Below, piece by piece: positions 35,439 to 44,634 of a stretch of DNA of 64,000 nucleotides. Under the pieces are notes generated by a model that did not search any database, had not been told where the DNA came from, and saw only the letters and a program-made list of their open reading frames with translations. Position 1 is the first letter of the stretch. Every line of letters begins with the position of its first letter. This DNA comes from Massilia sp. YIM B02769 (GTDB taxonomy: Bacteria; Pseudomonadota; Gammaproteobacteria; Burkholderiales; Burkholderiaceae_D), in assembly GCF_030411995.1 (NCBI RefSeq), contig NZ_JASNRC010000019.1, positions 35,359-99,358 on the forward strand. Direction: 5' to 3'. Both the position numbers and the translations under genes were made by a program.

Positions 35439-36176
35439 TCAGCGCCAGCCGCGCGCCTGCACGGTGCGCTCGGCAGCCGAACTCAGCGGCGTGCCATCGA
35501 TGCGCGCGTCGATGGCTTCCAGCACCGCCGACGGCAGCACCGTGCCATCCATCCAGGCCGCGCCCGCCGCGCCCTGCACCAGCACCGGCATTTTCCATTG
35601 CGAACCGTCGCGGCAAGCCAGGCCGGCGGTGGTGTCCATCACGAAGCTGCGGCAATAGCGCCCGTCCTTGCCGAGGAAACTGATGCCGATGCGCACCCGT
35701 CCCGAGGGTCCGGGGCTGGCCAGCTGGGCGCTCAGGGCCTCGGCCAGGCTGCCTTGCGCCACCAGCGCCCCGCTGCTGCCGCCCAGCGAGGCCAGCGCGG
35801 CGTCGCCCTGCAGCGCATGCCAGCCGACACCGCCGGCCAGCGCGCCGACCGCCAGCGCGGCAAGCAGCGCGCCCCAGTGGCGGCGCGTCCAGGCGGGCGC
35901 CGGCGGCGGCGTGGCCAGCGGCCCCAGGCGGGCGGCGCGGATGCTGTCGAGCTGGACCACCTTGGCGCCGCCGTGGTGGCCGGCGGGATGGGCGTGGCCG
36001 CCGCTATCGCGTCCGCCGGCGACGACGCCGTAGACGCGGCTGCGCCGGGCCCGGTGCTGGGCCACGCGCGCGGCGATCGCCGGGTCGGCGCGGATGGCGC
36101 GCTCGACGGCGGCGCGCTCCGGCTCGGCCAGCTCGCCGTTGACGAATGCAAGTAAGAGTTCGTCAGAAAATTTCAT
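35439..36176 (-). CDS. Anti-sigma-factor-like single-pass membrane protein
   Basis: 245 residues. The N-terminal 40 residues (FSDELLLAFVNGELAEPERAAVERA) look like an anti-sigma domain of the zinc-finger type, but lack the HxxxCxxC zinc ligands. A His/Gly-rich linker (SGGHAHPAGHHGG) precedes one membrane helix (about 103-120, WGALLAALAVGALAGG). The periplasmic part contains GRYCRSFVMDTTAGLACRDG with two cysteines that could form a disulphide. No ECF sigma gene is adjacent, so the partner is unknown. It starts 7 bases after the LON-domain gene ends, so they are probably co-transcribed. Confidence 0.7.
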   Translation of the reverse strand: MKFSDELLLAFVNGELAEPERAAVERAIRADPAIAARVAQHRARRSRVYGVVAGGRDSGGHAHPAGHHGGAKVVQLDSIRAARLGPLATPPPAPAWTRRHWGALLAALAVGALAGGVGWHALQGDAALASLGGSSGALVAQGSLAEALSAQLASPGPSGRVRIGISFLGKDGRYCRSFVMDTTAGLACRDGSQWKMPVLVQGAAGAAWMDGTVLPSAVLEAIDARIDGTPLSSAAERTVQARGWR

Positions 36177-36183
36177 CGCAGCG

Positions 36184-36804
36184 CTAGGAAGTGATCAGGC
36201 CATGTTCGTCCAGCACATCGTGCAAGAGCTCGAGCCGGATCACCGGATTGTCGAGCATGAGCATATTGTGTTTCTGTGCGTTCGGCAGCGGCAGCAGTTC
36301 GCACCAGCGGTTGGCGACCCAGCCGCAATCGTCGAGCCGGAACGGCGGCTGTACCGGCCAGCGTTCCTGGGGCACGTCGTGCAATGAACCCAGCACCCGG
36401 TCGAGCGCATCGGCCGCGCCTTGCAATTCGGCAGGAATATGCACCGCCTGGTCGCCCTCGACGAGTTCGACCTCCGCCATCCACAATCCGTTCAATCGTT
36501 GTTGCGACGATTTGACTTCGAAGCGTGCCCCGCCGCGGCAGACTACCTGCAACAGGCCGGGCGAGGTGGCGGTGGTGTCGCACACCGTGGCCAGGGTGCC
36601 GCCCTCGACGAAACGCTCGGGCGGACCGCCGCGCTGGCGCACTTCCTGTCCCCCGGTGAGCAGCACCACACCGAAGGGCGTGTCCTCGGTCAGGCAGCGG
36701 CTGACCATGTCGAGGTAGCGCGCCTCGAACACCTGTAGCGGCAGCACGCCGTCCGGAAACAGCACCGTGCTGAGCGGGAACAGGGGAAGGGAAATCGTGG
36801 CCAT
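36184..36804 (-). CDS. LON N-terminal (substrate-binding) domain protein
   Basis: 206 residues, consisting of the LON substrate-binding domain alone. PLFPLSTVLFPDGVLPLQVFEARYLDMV is the typical start (quoted here by its key stretch PLQVFEARYLDMV), and GTLATV and LELLHDVL also match. It has no ATPase or protease domain, so it is not Lon protease itself. Stand-alone members are common in proteobacteria and of unclear function. It lies upstream of, and probably in an operon with, the anti-sigma-like gene. Confidence 0.88.
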   Translation of the reverse strand: MATISLPLFPLSTVLFPDGVLPLQVFEARYLDMVSRCLTEDTPFGVVLLTGGQEVRQRGGPPERFVEGGTLATVCDTTATSPGLLQVVCRGGARFEVKSSQQRLNGLWMAEVELVEGDQAVHIPAELQGAADALDRVLGSLHDVPQERWPVQPPFRLDDCGWVANRWCELLPLPNAQKHNMLMLDNPVIRLELLHDVLDEHGLITS

Positions 36805-36882
36805 GCTCCATCATGACAGAATCGCTCCCCGGACGGCGGCACGATTGCCGACTTCCGCCCTGCCTGCATGTCGCCGATGAAA

Positions 36883-37347
36883 CTAGTCCTGCGGCGCGAC
36901 CAGGGGCAGGTGGCGCAGCGACTGGACCAGGCCCGCGACACGCCAGCGCAGGCGCTCCCAGCCGGGGTCCGGCGAGCGCACCACGCGCACCAGCAATTCG
37001 CCGCCGGCAACGGCCGGACAGGCATACACATAGTTGCCCGGCTGCTCGAACGGCAGGCGGAAATCCTGGCCCGGGCGCAGCTGCAGCGGCCCGAATACAT
37101 GGCCGACGCGGTCGCGGTTGCGCAGCAGCAGCACGTCCTGCACGCCGAGCGTCAGGGTCAGCACGCGCGGCAGGGCGACGCGGCGCGCGGCCGGCTGCCT
37201 GCCCGCGCCGAGGGCATCCGGCGGAATCTCGAACAGGCGTTCGTGGCTGGGGTAGCGCAGCGGCGCCAGCGCGCCCCACAGCAGCGCCAGCAGCACGCAG
37301 GCGGCAAGCGCCCAGAGCGGCGAATAGCGGCGGAAAACGGGATGCAT
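36883..37347 (-). CDS. Membrane-anchored cupredoxin-like protein
   Basis: 154 residues. One N-terminal membrane helix (about 10-28) anchors a periplasmic beta domain. The pattern NRDRVGHVFGPLQLRPGQDF, then EQPGNYVYACP, matches a cupredoxin fold with H83 and C110 at two copper-ligand positions. The usual second His after the Cys is missing, so copper binding is doubtful. The ATG at 37347 has GAGGA seven bases upstream and was chosen over an earlier in-frame start. It is divergent from the CHASE kinase gene. Confidence 0.65.
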   Translation of the reverse strand: MHPVFRRYSPLWALAACVLLALLWGALAPLRYPSHERLFEIPPDALGAGRQPAARRVALPRVLTLTLGVQDVLLLRNRDRVGHVFGPLQLRPGQDFRLPFEQPGNYVYACPAVAGGELLVRVVRSPDPGWERLRWRVAGLVQSLRHLPLVAPQD

Positions 37348-37570
37348 GGGGGTCCTCTTCGGCGGCGTGGGAGCAGGCATGCGCAAGCATGCGGCGGCCG
37401 ATTTTATACCGAGAATATTGATTCCTGTAAAATCCGCTCCTCAAAGAATTGCCCTGCGGCACCTGCTTCCGTGCGCCCCGGCTTGGGCGACATGCGTATG
37501 CTTGGGCCACCGGAAGCTTCCCTCACTTTTTCCTCACTTACTCGTCCAGCCGGACGCACCGCAACCACCC

Positions 37571-39853
37571 ATGCCGCGTCCAGAACCCGACCAGAGCAGC
37601 CCCATCCCCCGCGCAACGGTGCGCCGGGGATGGGGCCCCCTGATGCTGGCCGGGCTGGTGTGTGCGCTGTCGCTGCTGGTGACCTGGCTGGCCTGGAGCG
37701 GCGCGCGGCGCGATACCGCCGCCGACCTCGCTGCCCAGTTCGACTACCGCGCGCGCGACCTGGCCACCGCCACCGTGCGCCGCATGGCCGTCTACGAACA
37801 GGTACTGCGCGGCGCCCAGGGCTTCATGCGCGGCAGCGCCGAGGTCGACCGCCAGGACTTTGCCGACTATTTCCGCCTGCAAAACCTGCAGCAACATTTC
37901 CCTGGCATCGAAGCGCTCGGCATCGCCGCCATCGTGGCGCCCGCCCAACTGGCTGCCCACGAGGCGGCGGTGCGGGCCCAGGGCTTTCCCGGCTACCACG
38001 TGCATCCCGAGGGTGCGCGGCCGCTGCTGAGTTCGATCACCCACATCGAACCGTTTACCGGCCGCAACCTGCGCGCCTTCGGCTACGACATGTACAGCGA
38101 GCCGGTGCGACGCAGCGCGATGGCGGCCGCGCGCGACAGCGGGCGGGCGGCGCTGTCGGGCAAGGTGGTGCTGGTGCAGGAAGGCAGCAATCCGCAAGCC
38201 GGCGTGCTGATGTACCTGCCGGTCTACCGCGAGGGCATGCCGACCGCGACGCCGGACGAACGGCGCGCCGCCATCGTCGCCTGGGTGTATGCGCCCTTCC
38301 GCATGAACGACCTGATGCGCGGGGTCGGCGGTGCCGATGCCGACGACCTCGAGGTGCAGATCTACGACGGCGCCCAGGCCGTGCCCGACGCCCTGCTGTT
38401 CGATTCGCAAGGCGCCACCGCCTGGCGCGCGCCGCGGCTGCGGCACACGGTGCAGGCCGACATCTCGGGCCGGCGCTGGACGCTGGCCATCGCGTCCTCG
38501 GCCGCCTTCGAGGCCCGGCTCGACACCAACCGGCCGCGCGTGATCGCCGGCACCGGCATCGGCCTGGCCTTCCTGCTGGCGCTGGTGGTCTGGCTGCTGG
38601 CCGGCGCGCGGCGCCGCGCGGTGCACCTCGCGCGCGCGATGACGCTGGAGCTGCGCCAGTCCTACGAGCGCATCGAGGCCGAGCAGGCGCGCATGCATGT
38701 GATCCTGCAGAACGCCTACGACGCCTTTGTCGCGCTCGACGCCAGCGGCCGCATCACCGACTGGAATGCCCGGGCCGCCACCCTGTTCGGCTGGAGCGCG
38801 CAGGAAGCGATCGGCGAGGATGCCGGCGCGCTCCTGCTGCCGCCCGAGGCGCGGGTGCCCGGCACCGAGGGCTTTGCCCAGTTCCGCGCCAGCGACGGCG
38901 AGCCCATCGTGCCGGGCCAGCCGGCCGAGCTGCGCGCCCGGCAGCGTGACGGCGCCACCCTGCCGGTGGAGATCGTGGTGGCGCTGCTGCCGGCCGAGGT
39001 CGGCAAGGGCGCCAGCGCCTTCGTGCGCGATTTGCGTCCGCGCAAGGCGGCGGAGGAACGCGAACGCCTGCGCCAGGCGCGCCTGGACGAAGCGCGCACC
39101 GCGCTGGCGCGTTCGCAAAAGCTGGAAGCGGTGGGCAAGCTGACCGGCGGCGTGGCCCACGACTTCAACAACATCCTGCACATCATCAGCGCCAACGTGC
39201 AGCTGATGCTGAAGGCGGGCGACACAGGGAACGGCAGCGGCGAAAAACGCCTGCACGGCATCCTCGCCGCCGTCGAGCGCGGCGCCAAGCTGGCCTCGCA
39301 GCTGCTGGCCTTTGCGCGGCGCCAGCCGCTGCATCCGAGTGTCGTCCACATCGATCAATTGCTCGACCGTATGGACAGCCTGCTGCACCGCGCCGCCGGC
39401 GAATCAGTGGATATTGCCCGCAGCGGCGCCGACGGCGAAGCCCTGTGGCCGGCCCTGGTCGATCCGAACCAGCTCGAGAACGTGCTGCTGAACCTGGTGA
39501 TCAATGCGCGCGACGCCATGGACGGGCGCGGCAAGGTGACGATCCGCCTGGAAAATGCCGGGCTTGAGGCCGTGGCCGCCGATCCGGGCATCGTTCCCGG
39601 CGACTACGTGCTGGTGGCGGTGGCCGACACCGGCCAGGGCATGCCGCCGGAGGTGATGGAGCGCGCCTTCGAACCCTTCTTCACCACCAAGCCCGAGGGC
39701 AAGGGCACCGGGCTCGGCCTGTCGATGGCGCACGGCTTCGTCAAGCAGAGCGGCGGGCACATCCGCCTGGCCAGCGTGCCGGACGCAGGCACGACGGTCA
39801 GCATCTACCTGCCGCGCTGCCGCGACGAAACAGGCGTGGCGCCGCCAGCTTAG
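37571..39853 (+). CDS. CHASE-domain sensor histidine kinase
   Basis: 760 residues. One membrane helix (about 22-42) is followed by a periplasmic CHASE domain (about 50-300) with FPGIEALGIAAIV and ARDSGRAALSGKVVL. A second helix (about 325-345) then leads to a PAS domain (AYDAFVALDASGRITDWN). HisKA has GGVAHDFNNILHII with the phospho-His, and the HATPase domain has TTKPEGKGTGLGLSMAHGF. There is no receiver. CHASE domains sense small extracellular ligands. The start at 37571 fits the domain; upstream sequence is not gene-like. No cognate regulator is adjacent. It ends one base before the convergent homocysteine methyltransferase gene. Confidence 0.9.
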   Translation: MPRPEPDQSSPIPRATVRRGWGPLMLAGLVCALSLLVTWLAWSGARRDTAADLAAQFDYRARDLATATVRRMAVYEQVLRGAQGFMRGSAEVDRQDFADYFRLQNLQQHFPGIEALGIAAIVAPAQLAAHEAAVRAQGFPGYHVHPEGARPLLSSITHIEPFTGRNLRAFGYDMYSEPVRRSAMAAARDSGRAALSGKVVLVQEGSNPQAGVLMYLPVYREGMPTATPDERRAAIVAWVYAPFRMNDLMRGVGGADADDLEVQIYDGAQAVPDALLFDSQGATAWRAPRLRHTVQADISGRRWTLAIASSAAFEARLDTNRPRVIAGTGIGLAFLLALVVWLLAGARRRAVHLARAMTLELRQSYERIEAEQARMHVILQNAYDAFVALDASGRITDWNARAATLFGWSAQEAIGEDAGALLLPPEARVPGTEGFAQFRASDGEPIVPGQPAELRARQRDGATLPVEIVVALLPAEVGKGASAFVRDLRPRKAAEERERLRQARLDEARTALARSQKLEAVGKLTGGVAHDFNNILHIISANVQLMLKAGDTGNGSGEKRLHGILAAVERGAKLASQLLAFARRQPLHPSVVHIDQLLDRMDSLLHRAAGESVDIARSGADGEALWPALVDPNQLENVLLNLVINARDAMDGRGKVTIRLENAGLEAVAADPGIVPGDYVLVAVADTGQGMPPEVMERAFEPFFTTKPEGKGTGLGLSMAHGFVKQSGGHIRLASVPDAGTTVSIYLPRCRDETGVAPPA

Positions 39854-39854
39854 C

Positions 39855-40865
39855 TTAAGCGCGCGGCGCGCCGGGCTGGCGTGCGCCTCCCCTTCCCGGC
39901 GGCCCCTTGCCTGCCGGGCCAGGCGCCAGGCTGCGCGCGATCGCTTCGACGTGGCGCTCGTCGGTGCCGCAGCAGCCGCCCACCACGTTCATCCGCGGCA
40001 GCAGCGTGCGCAATGCCAGGTACTCGTCGCCCAGCGCTTCCGGGTCGCCGTCGTCGAGTTCCAGCGCTTCGTCGAGCTCGGCATGGCTGCGGCGCGAGGC
40101 GTTCGCGCGCAGGCCATGGATGCGCTCGCGCCAGGGGCCGTCTTCCATCAGCGCCGGCTCGACGTGGCTGGGATGGGCGCAATTGATCATGTAGTACACG
40201 GGGTAATCGCCGGTCTCGGCATCGGTGCGCAGGATGGCGTCGGCCAGCGTGTCGCCGGAAGGCAGGCGGCCATCGGTTTCGAGGGTGAAGGAAATCGCGA
40301 TCGGCATCTCGCAGGCCGCGGCGGCATCGACCGCGCCGATGGCTTCCTCGGGATAGGTCATGGTGAAAGCACCGACCATGTCGGCCTCGCTGCCGGCGAA
40401 GGTGGCAACCTGGGCCAGGTGGTAGTCGCGCGCGTCGCCGGCGGGCATGCGGCGGTCGGCGCGGTAGCCGTCGCCGCGCGGGCCGATGTTGCCGCTGATG
40501 ACGATGGGCGTGGCCGGGCTGTCCCAACTTGCGCGCACTTCGGCCAGCAGGGCGACGGCGGCGCGGTTGGCCTCGGCCAGTTCGAGCGCGTTGTAGCCGA
40601 GGGTGCGCGCCCAGTCGCGGTTGGCGCGCCAGGTGGGCGTCTCCAGCACCGCGCCGAGGCCGTGTTCATGGGCCATGCGCGCGAACAGGTCGAAATAGGC
40701 GTGCAGGGCTTGCCGGCCTTGCGCCTCGCGCAGCAGCACGAAGGAGGCAAACGAGGGCAGCGTAAAACCTTGCTGGAAGCTCAGCATCGTTTCCAGCCCG
40801 GCATCGGACAGGAACAGCTGCCCGCCCAGCTGGGGCAGGCGCTTGCGGTAGCGGGCGGCGTGCAT
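39855..40865 (-). CDS. Homocysteine S-methyltransferase family protein
   Basis: 336 residues. The barrel contains LSDAGLETMLSFQQG near the start, and zinc ligands in MINCAHPSH and VVGGCCGTDERH, the paired cysteines of cobalamin-independent methyltransferases such as MmuM. It would move a methyl group from S-methylmethionine or another thetin-like donor to homocysteine. The C-terminus is a Gly/Pro/Arg-rich tail. The ATG at 40865 has AAGAGG seven bases upstream. Its upstream region holds REPIN-like locus 3. Confidence 0.85.
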   Translation of the reverse strand: MHAARYRKRLPQLGGQLFLSDAGLETMLSFQQGFTLPSFASFVLLREAQGRQALHAYFDLFARMAHEHGLGAVLETPTWRANRDWARTLGYNALELAEANRAAVALLAEVRASWDSPATPIVISGNIGPRGDGYRADRRMPAGDARDYHLAQVATFAGSEADMVGAFTMTYPEEAIGAVDAAAACEMPIAISFTLETDGRLPSGDTLADAILRTDAETGDYPVYYMINCAHPSHVEPALMEDGPWRERIHGLRANASRRSHAELDEALELDDGDPEALGDEYLALRTLLPRMNVVGGCCGTDERHVEAIARSLAPGPAGKGPPGRGGARQPGAPRA

Positions 40866-40968
40866 GAAGGGCCTCTTGTGGTGGATTGCTTCATGCTTGG
40901 AACGTGCGCATGCTTGCGCGGTTCCCGTGGCGGTGTGGAGCACGGCTGACATCGCGCAAGACGGGGGT

Positions 40969-41074
40969 GTAGGGTGGACTCCCGAGTCCACGCGGTGATA
41001 GCTAGCTGCAAGATCATTGAGCCCGTAATCGGAGCCGATAACGATCACCGCGTGGGCTCGAGAGCCCACCATAC
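40969..41074. repeat. REPIN-like inverted repeat pair, locus 3
   Basis: The left arm at 40969-40999 begins GTAGGGTGGACTCCCGAG and ends CCACGCGGTGAT. The right arm at 41044-41074 begins ATCACCGCGTGGGCTCG and ends GCCCACCATAC. The spacer is 44 bases and contains AGCTAGCT. It occupies the middle of the 354-base gap between two divergent genes, so it cannot be only a terminator. The rest of the gap shows only the AAGGAGA site of the P450 gene. Confidence 0.75.
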
Positions 41075-41219
41075 ATTGCGCCGCAGCATCTGCCATGTCC
41101 GCAGCCACATGCAAGGCCCACCAAACCGTTGCGTTCACCCGTCAATCCCGGCCATACGGGCGCTGGCGCACATTGCGCGCACGCGGGCTCTGGCACACTC
41201 GGCGTCAAAGGAGATTGCC

Positions 41220-42503
41220 ATGCACGAGCTCAGTCAGCCTGCCCTGCCGGTCCACCGCGCCATCCCCCAGGCAGAAGGCTTCGACAATACCTACGCCCTC
41301 CTGAACGAGGGTTACCGTTTCATCGGCAACCGCTGCGACGCGCTCGGGTCCGATATCTTCAGTACCCGCCTGATGCTCAAGCGCGTGGTCTGCATCCGCG
41401 GCGAGCCCGCCTCGCGCATGTTCTACCAGCCCGGCCGCTTCACGCGCAAGGGCGCGATTCCGCCAACCGCGCTGTCGCTGCTGCAGGACAAGGGCAGCAC
41501 CCAGGTGCTCGACGGCGAAGCGCACCGCGTGCGCAAGGCGCTCATGATGCAGCTGCAGTCGCCCGAGCAGCGCGCGCGCCTGGTGGCCCTGGTCGAATCC
41601 GAATGGCTGGCCCAGTTCAGGCGCTGGACGCGCCTGCGCCAGGTGGTCCTGATCCAGGAAGCGCAAGCCGTGCTGTGCCGCGCTGCATGCGCCTGGGCCG
41701 GCGTGCCGCTGGCGAACATCGAGGAAGCCGTGCTGCGCACCGCCGAGTTCTCGGCCATGATCGACGGCGCCGGCGCCGTCGGGCCGCGCAACTGGATGGG
41801 CCAGGCGCTGCGCCGCCATACCAAACAATGGGCCTGCGACCACATCAAGGCGATCCGCATGGGTGCCCCGGTCGATCCCGACAGCCCGGTGGCGGCGATC
41901 GCCTTCCACGTCGATGCCGACGGCGAAGTGCTGTCCACCGAGCAGGCGGCAATCGAGCTGCTCAACATCCTGCGCCCGGTGGTGGCGGTCGGCCGCTACA
42001 TCGTGTTCGGCGCGCTGGCGCTGCACCAGTACCCGGAATGGCGCACGCGCCTGGCCAGCGGCGACGATGCCACCCTGCACACGTTCGTGCAGGAAGTACG
42101 GCGCTTCTACCCCTTCTTCCCGGCAATCGGCGGACGCGTGCTGGAAGCCTTCGACTGGGAAGGCATGCACTTCGCGAAGAACGACTGGGTGCTGCTGGAC
42201 ATCTACGGCACGAACCGCCACCCGAGCAGCTGGAGCGATGGCGAGGTCTTCCGTCCGGAACGCTTCGACAGCCGCGCGGAGAATGGCTACAACCTGGTCG
42301 CCCAGGGCGGCGGCGACTTCGCCAGCGGCCATCGCTGCCCCGGTGAAATGGTGACGGTGGAGATCACGAAAGCGACGCTGCGCCTGCTGGCGGCGGAAGT
42401 GGCCTACGAGGTGCCGCCGCAAGACCTGGGCATCAACCTGGAGCGCATGCCGACGCTGCCGGCCAGCGGCTTCATGATGGAAGCGCTGCGGCCGGCACGC
42501 TGA
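41220..42503 (+). CDS. Cytochrome P450 of the CYP152 fatty-acid peroxygenase family
   Basis: 427 residues. The heme loop QGGGDFASGHRCPGE holds the thiolate Cys373 and has the CYP152 form (compare Bacillus BS-beta). LRPVVAVGRY contains the Arg252-Pro253 pair that binds the substrate carboxylate in this family and replaces the usual acid-alcohol pair. STQVLDGEAH carries Gln95 at the place of BS-beta Gln85; OleT decarboxylases have His there. The enzyme should use hydrogen peroxide to hydroxylate fatty acids without redox partners. AAGGAGA sits seven bases before the ATG. It is soluble, cytoplasmic and stands alone. Confidence 0.9.
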   Translation: MHELSQPALPVHRAIPQAEGFDNTYALLNEGYRFIGNRCDALGSDIFSTRLMLKRVVCIRGEPASRMFYQPGRFTRKGAIPPTALSLLQDKGSTQVLDGEAHRVRKALMMQLQSPEQRARLVALVESEWLAQFRRWTRLRQVVLIQEAQAVLCRAACAWAGVPLANIEEAVLRTAEFSAMIDGAGAVGPRNWMGQALRRHTKQWACDHIKAIRMGAPVDPDSPVAAIAFHVDADGEVLSTEQAAIELLNILRPVVAVGRYIVFGALALHQYPEWRTRLASGDDATLHTFVQEVRRFYPFFPAIGGRVLEAFDWEGMHFAKNDWVLLDIYGTNRHPSSWSDGEVFRPERFDSRAENGYNLVAQGGGDFASGHRCPGEMVTVEITKATLRLLAAEVAYEVPPQDLGINLERMPTLPASGFMMEALRPAR

Positions 42504-42509
42504 ACCGCG

Positions 42510-44402
42510 TCAGGCGCTCGTCCGTTCCGCCACGCAGGCGCGTCCTTGTAATTTGGCGTCGTACATCGCCTGGTCGGCACTGCGCATCAGCTCGTCGGCA
42601 TTGCTGCCGCTGTCCGGGTACACGGCCACGCCGATGCTGCCGGAAATCTCCAGCCTGTGCTCTTCCGTGATGAAGGGACGGTTCAGTTCCTTGAGGATGT
42701 CTTCGGCCACGCGGCGGGCATCCGGCGCGGCGCCGATGCGCGGCAGCAGCACCACGAATTCGTCGCCGCCGATGCGCGCCAGGGTATCGGAGGCGCGCAG
42801 GGCGCCGCGCACCCTTGTTGCCACCTGCTGCAGCAGCAGGTCGCCGACCGCGTGGCCGTGGGTGTCGTTCACCGGCTTGAAGCGGTCGAGATCGAAGAAG
42901 ATCACCGCCAGCCTGTTGCCCTCGCGCTGGGCGCCCAGCAAGGCCTGGCGCAGGCGGTCGTTGAACAGCAGGCGGTTCGGCAGGCCGGTCAGCATGTCGT
43001 GGTGGGCCTGGTGGCGGATCTCGTCTTCCTGCAACTTGCGCGCATCGATGTCGGCCACGGTGCCGACGATGCGCAGCGGCCGTCCGCCCGGCGCGCGCTC
43101 GACCACGCGCCCGCGCACCAGGATCCAGCGCCAGTTGCCGTTGCCCAGGCGCGTGCGGTACTGGCCGGCATAGTGCGGCGTGGCGCCCTGCAGGTGCTCG
43201 TCGAGCCCGCGCAGCACGCCCTCGACATCGTCCGGGTGCGCCATGCGCCGGAACACGCCGCGGTCGAACGGTAGCAGCACGCCGGACGCATCGACGATGC
43301 CCTGGGCGCTGGGCGACAGCGTGATCATGCCGCTGGCAAAGCTGAAGTCCCAGACGCCCTCGCCGGCCGCATTCAGCGCCAGCTGCCAGCGCGCCTCGGC
43401 CGCGGCCAGGGCCGCCACGGCGCGGCGCCGGTTTTCCCACGCCGCCAGCGCGATCCATCCGCCCAGCACCAGCAGCAGCGACACCACGCCGCCAATGGCG
43501 CGCAGCAGGCGGCGCTGGCCGGCATAGCGCGCCTGCGCATCCTTCACCGCCTGGCCGACGGTGACCACCAGCCCGTATTCGGGCAGCGTGCGCCAGCCGT
43601 AGTAGCGTTCGATGCCGTCGAGGCGGCTGACGCGGTGGAAGCTGCCGAAGGGGCCGCTCCCCGGCGCATAGGGTGCGCCCGTCAGCATGCGGCCGCTGTC
43701 CTGGACGGCCTGGTTGCGCGTGGTGCGCGCCACCACGATGCCGTTGCTGCGCACCAGGGAAATCGAGGCGTCGGTGCCGAGGTCGATGCTGTCGTAAAAG
43801 CGCGAGAAATAGCTCGGCGCCACACCGGCGACGATGACGCCGGCCAGGCTGCCGTCGGCGCGCAGGATGGGGCGCGAGAATTGCACCGTCCACAGGCCGG
43901 TGACGCGGCCCTTGCGCGGCTGGCCGATGGCGAGCGCGTCGCGTCCGCCGCTGTCGAGGACGGCGCGCACGTATTCGCGGTCGCTCAGGTCGACCGGCCC
44001 GGTCAGCTTGCCGGCGCTGGAGAACACCGCCATGCCGCGCGCGTCGGTGACGATCACGTTCACCAGCAGCTGGCCTTGCAGGTGGGTGTTCAGCTCGGCC
44101 ACGATGGCGCCGAACTGGGCCGGATTGCGCAGCCAGCTCAGGCGCAGCTGGCTGAGCGAGAGGTCGATCGTGGTGACGGTCGAGCGCACTTCCTCGGCAA
44201 AGGCGTGCGACAGGTTCTGGACGTTGCGGTTGCTTTCCTCGTGCGCGGTGGTGCGCAGCTCGACCTGGGCGCGGTAGATCAGCAGCCAGGTCAACGGCAG
44301 CGCGACAGCCAGGAACACGGCAAGCCGCAACAGCACACGACCATGGAAATAGGCGCGCGCCGCGCGGACAAAACGCAGCGAGGTATCGATCTGGTGGGGC
44401 AT
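42510..44402 (-). CDS. Membrane diguanylate cyclase with periplasmic Cache-like sensor and PAS
   Basis: 630 residues. Helix 1 (about 23-43) and helix 2 (about 295-318) flank a large periplasmic sensor of the double-Cache type (VIVTDARGMAVFSS, SDREYVRAVLDSG, ILRADGSLAGVIVAGV). A PAS/PAC region follows (GEGVWDFSFASGMITLS). The GGDEF domain has DMLTGLPNRLLF and the intact active motif IGGDEFVVLL. An inhibitory RxxD site upstream is present as RASD. It should make cyclic di-GMP. The ATG at 44402 was preferred to an upstream TTG. Seven bases separate it from the convergent P450 gene. Confidence 0.9.
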   Translation of the reverse strand: MPHQIDTSLRFVRAARAYFHGRVLLRLAVFLAVALPLTWLLIYRAQVELRTTAHEESNRNVQNLSHAFAEEVRSTVTTIDLSLSQLRLSWLRNPAQFGAIVAELNTHLQGQLLVNVIVTDARGMAVFSSAGKLTGPVDLSDREYVRAVLDSGGRDALAIGQPRKGRVTGLWTVQFSRPILRADGSLAGVIVAGVAPSYFSRFYDSIDLGTDASISLVRSNGIVVARTTRNQAVQDSGRMLTGAPYAPGSGPFGSFHRVSRLDGIERYYGWRTLPEYGLVVTVGQAVKDAQARYAGQRRLLRAIGGVVSLLLVLGGWIALAAWENRRRAVAALAAAEARWQLALNAAGEGVWDFSFASGMITLSPSAQGIVDASGVLLPFDRGVFRRMAHPDDVEGVLRGLDEHLQGATPHYAGQYRTRLGNGNWRWILVRGRVVERAPGGRPLRIVGTVADIDARKLQEDEIRHQAHHDMLTGLPNRLLFNDRLRQALLGAQREGNRLAVIFFDLDRFKPVNDTHGHAVGDLLLQQVATRVRGALRASDTLARIGGDEFVVLLPRIGAAPDARRVAEDILKELNRPFITEEHRLEISGSIGVAVYPDSGSNADELMRSADQAMYDAKLQGRACVAERTSA

Positions 44403-44634
44403 GGGCCGGGTGCGCCCCGGCAAGAGAGAGGCCGCTGACGACAGTTGACGAAAAATTACATGCAAATTTTATAGCTGAAGTATCTCAGCGGCAAGGAAAA
44501 CAGGTGTTTCCGTTGTTTTGCTGCTGAGAAACATGTGGATTGCATGAAATATTCTTTCAAACTGCCGTATTTGACGAAATATTATTTCATCGCTGCCGGG
44601 TCATGCATAATGCCCCCATCACCCTCTTCGACCT

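Noticed and set aside
44544..44590. AT-rich inverted repeat (ATGAAATA ... TATTTCAT) with a TTGACG nearby before the YbaN-type gene
   Set aside because: No -10 box at proper spacing from TTGACG, and 8-base matches are easy to find by chance in an AT-rich patch.
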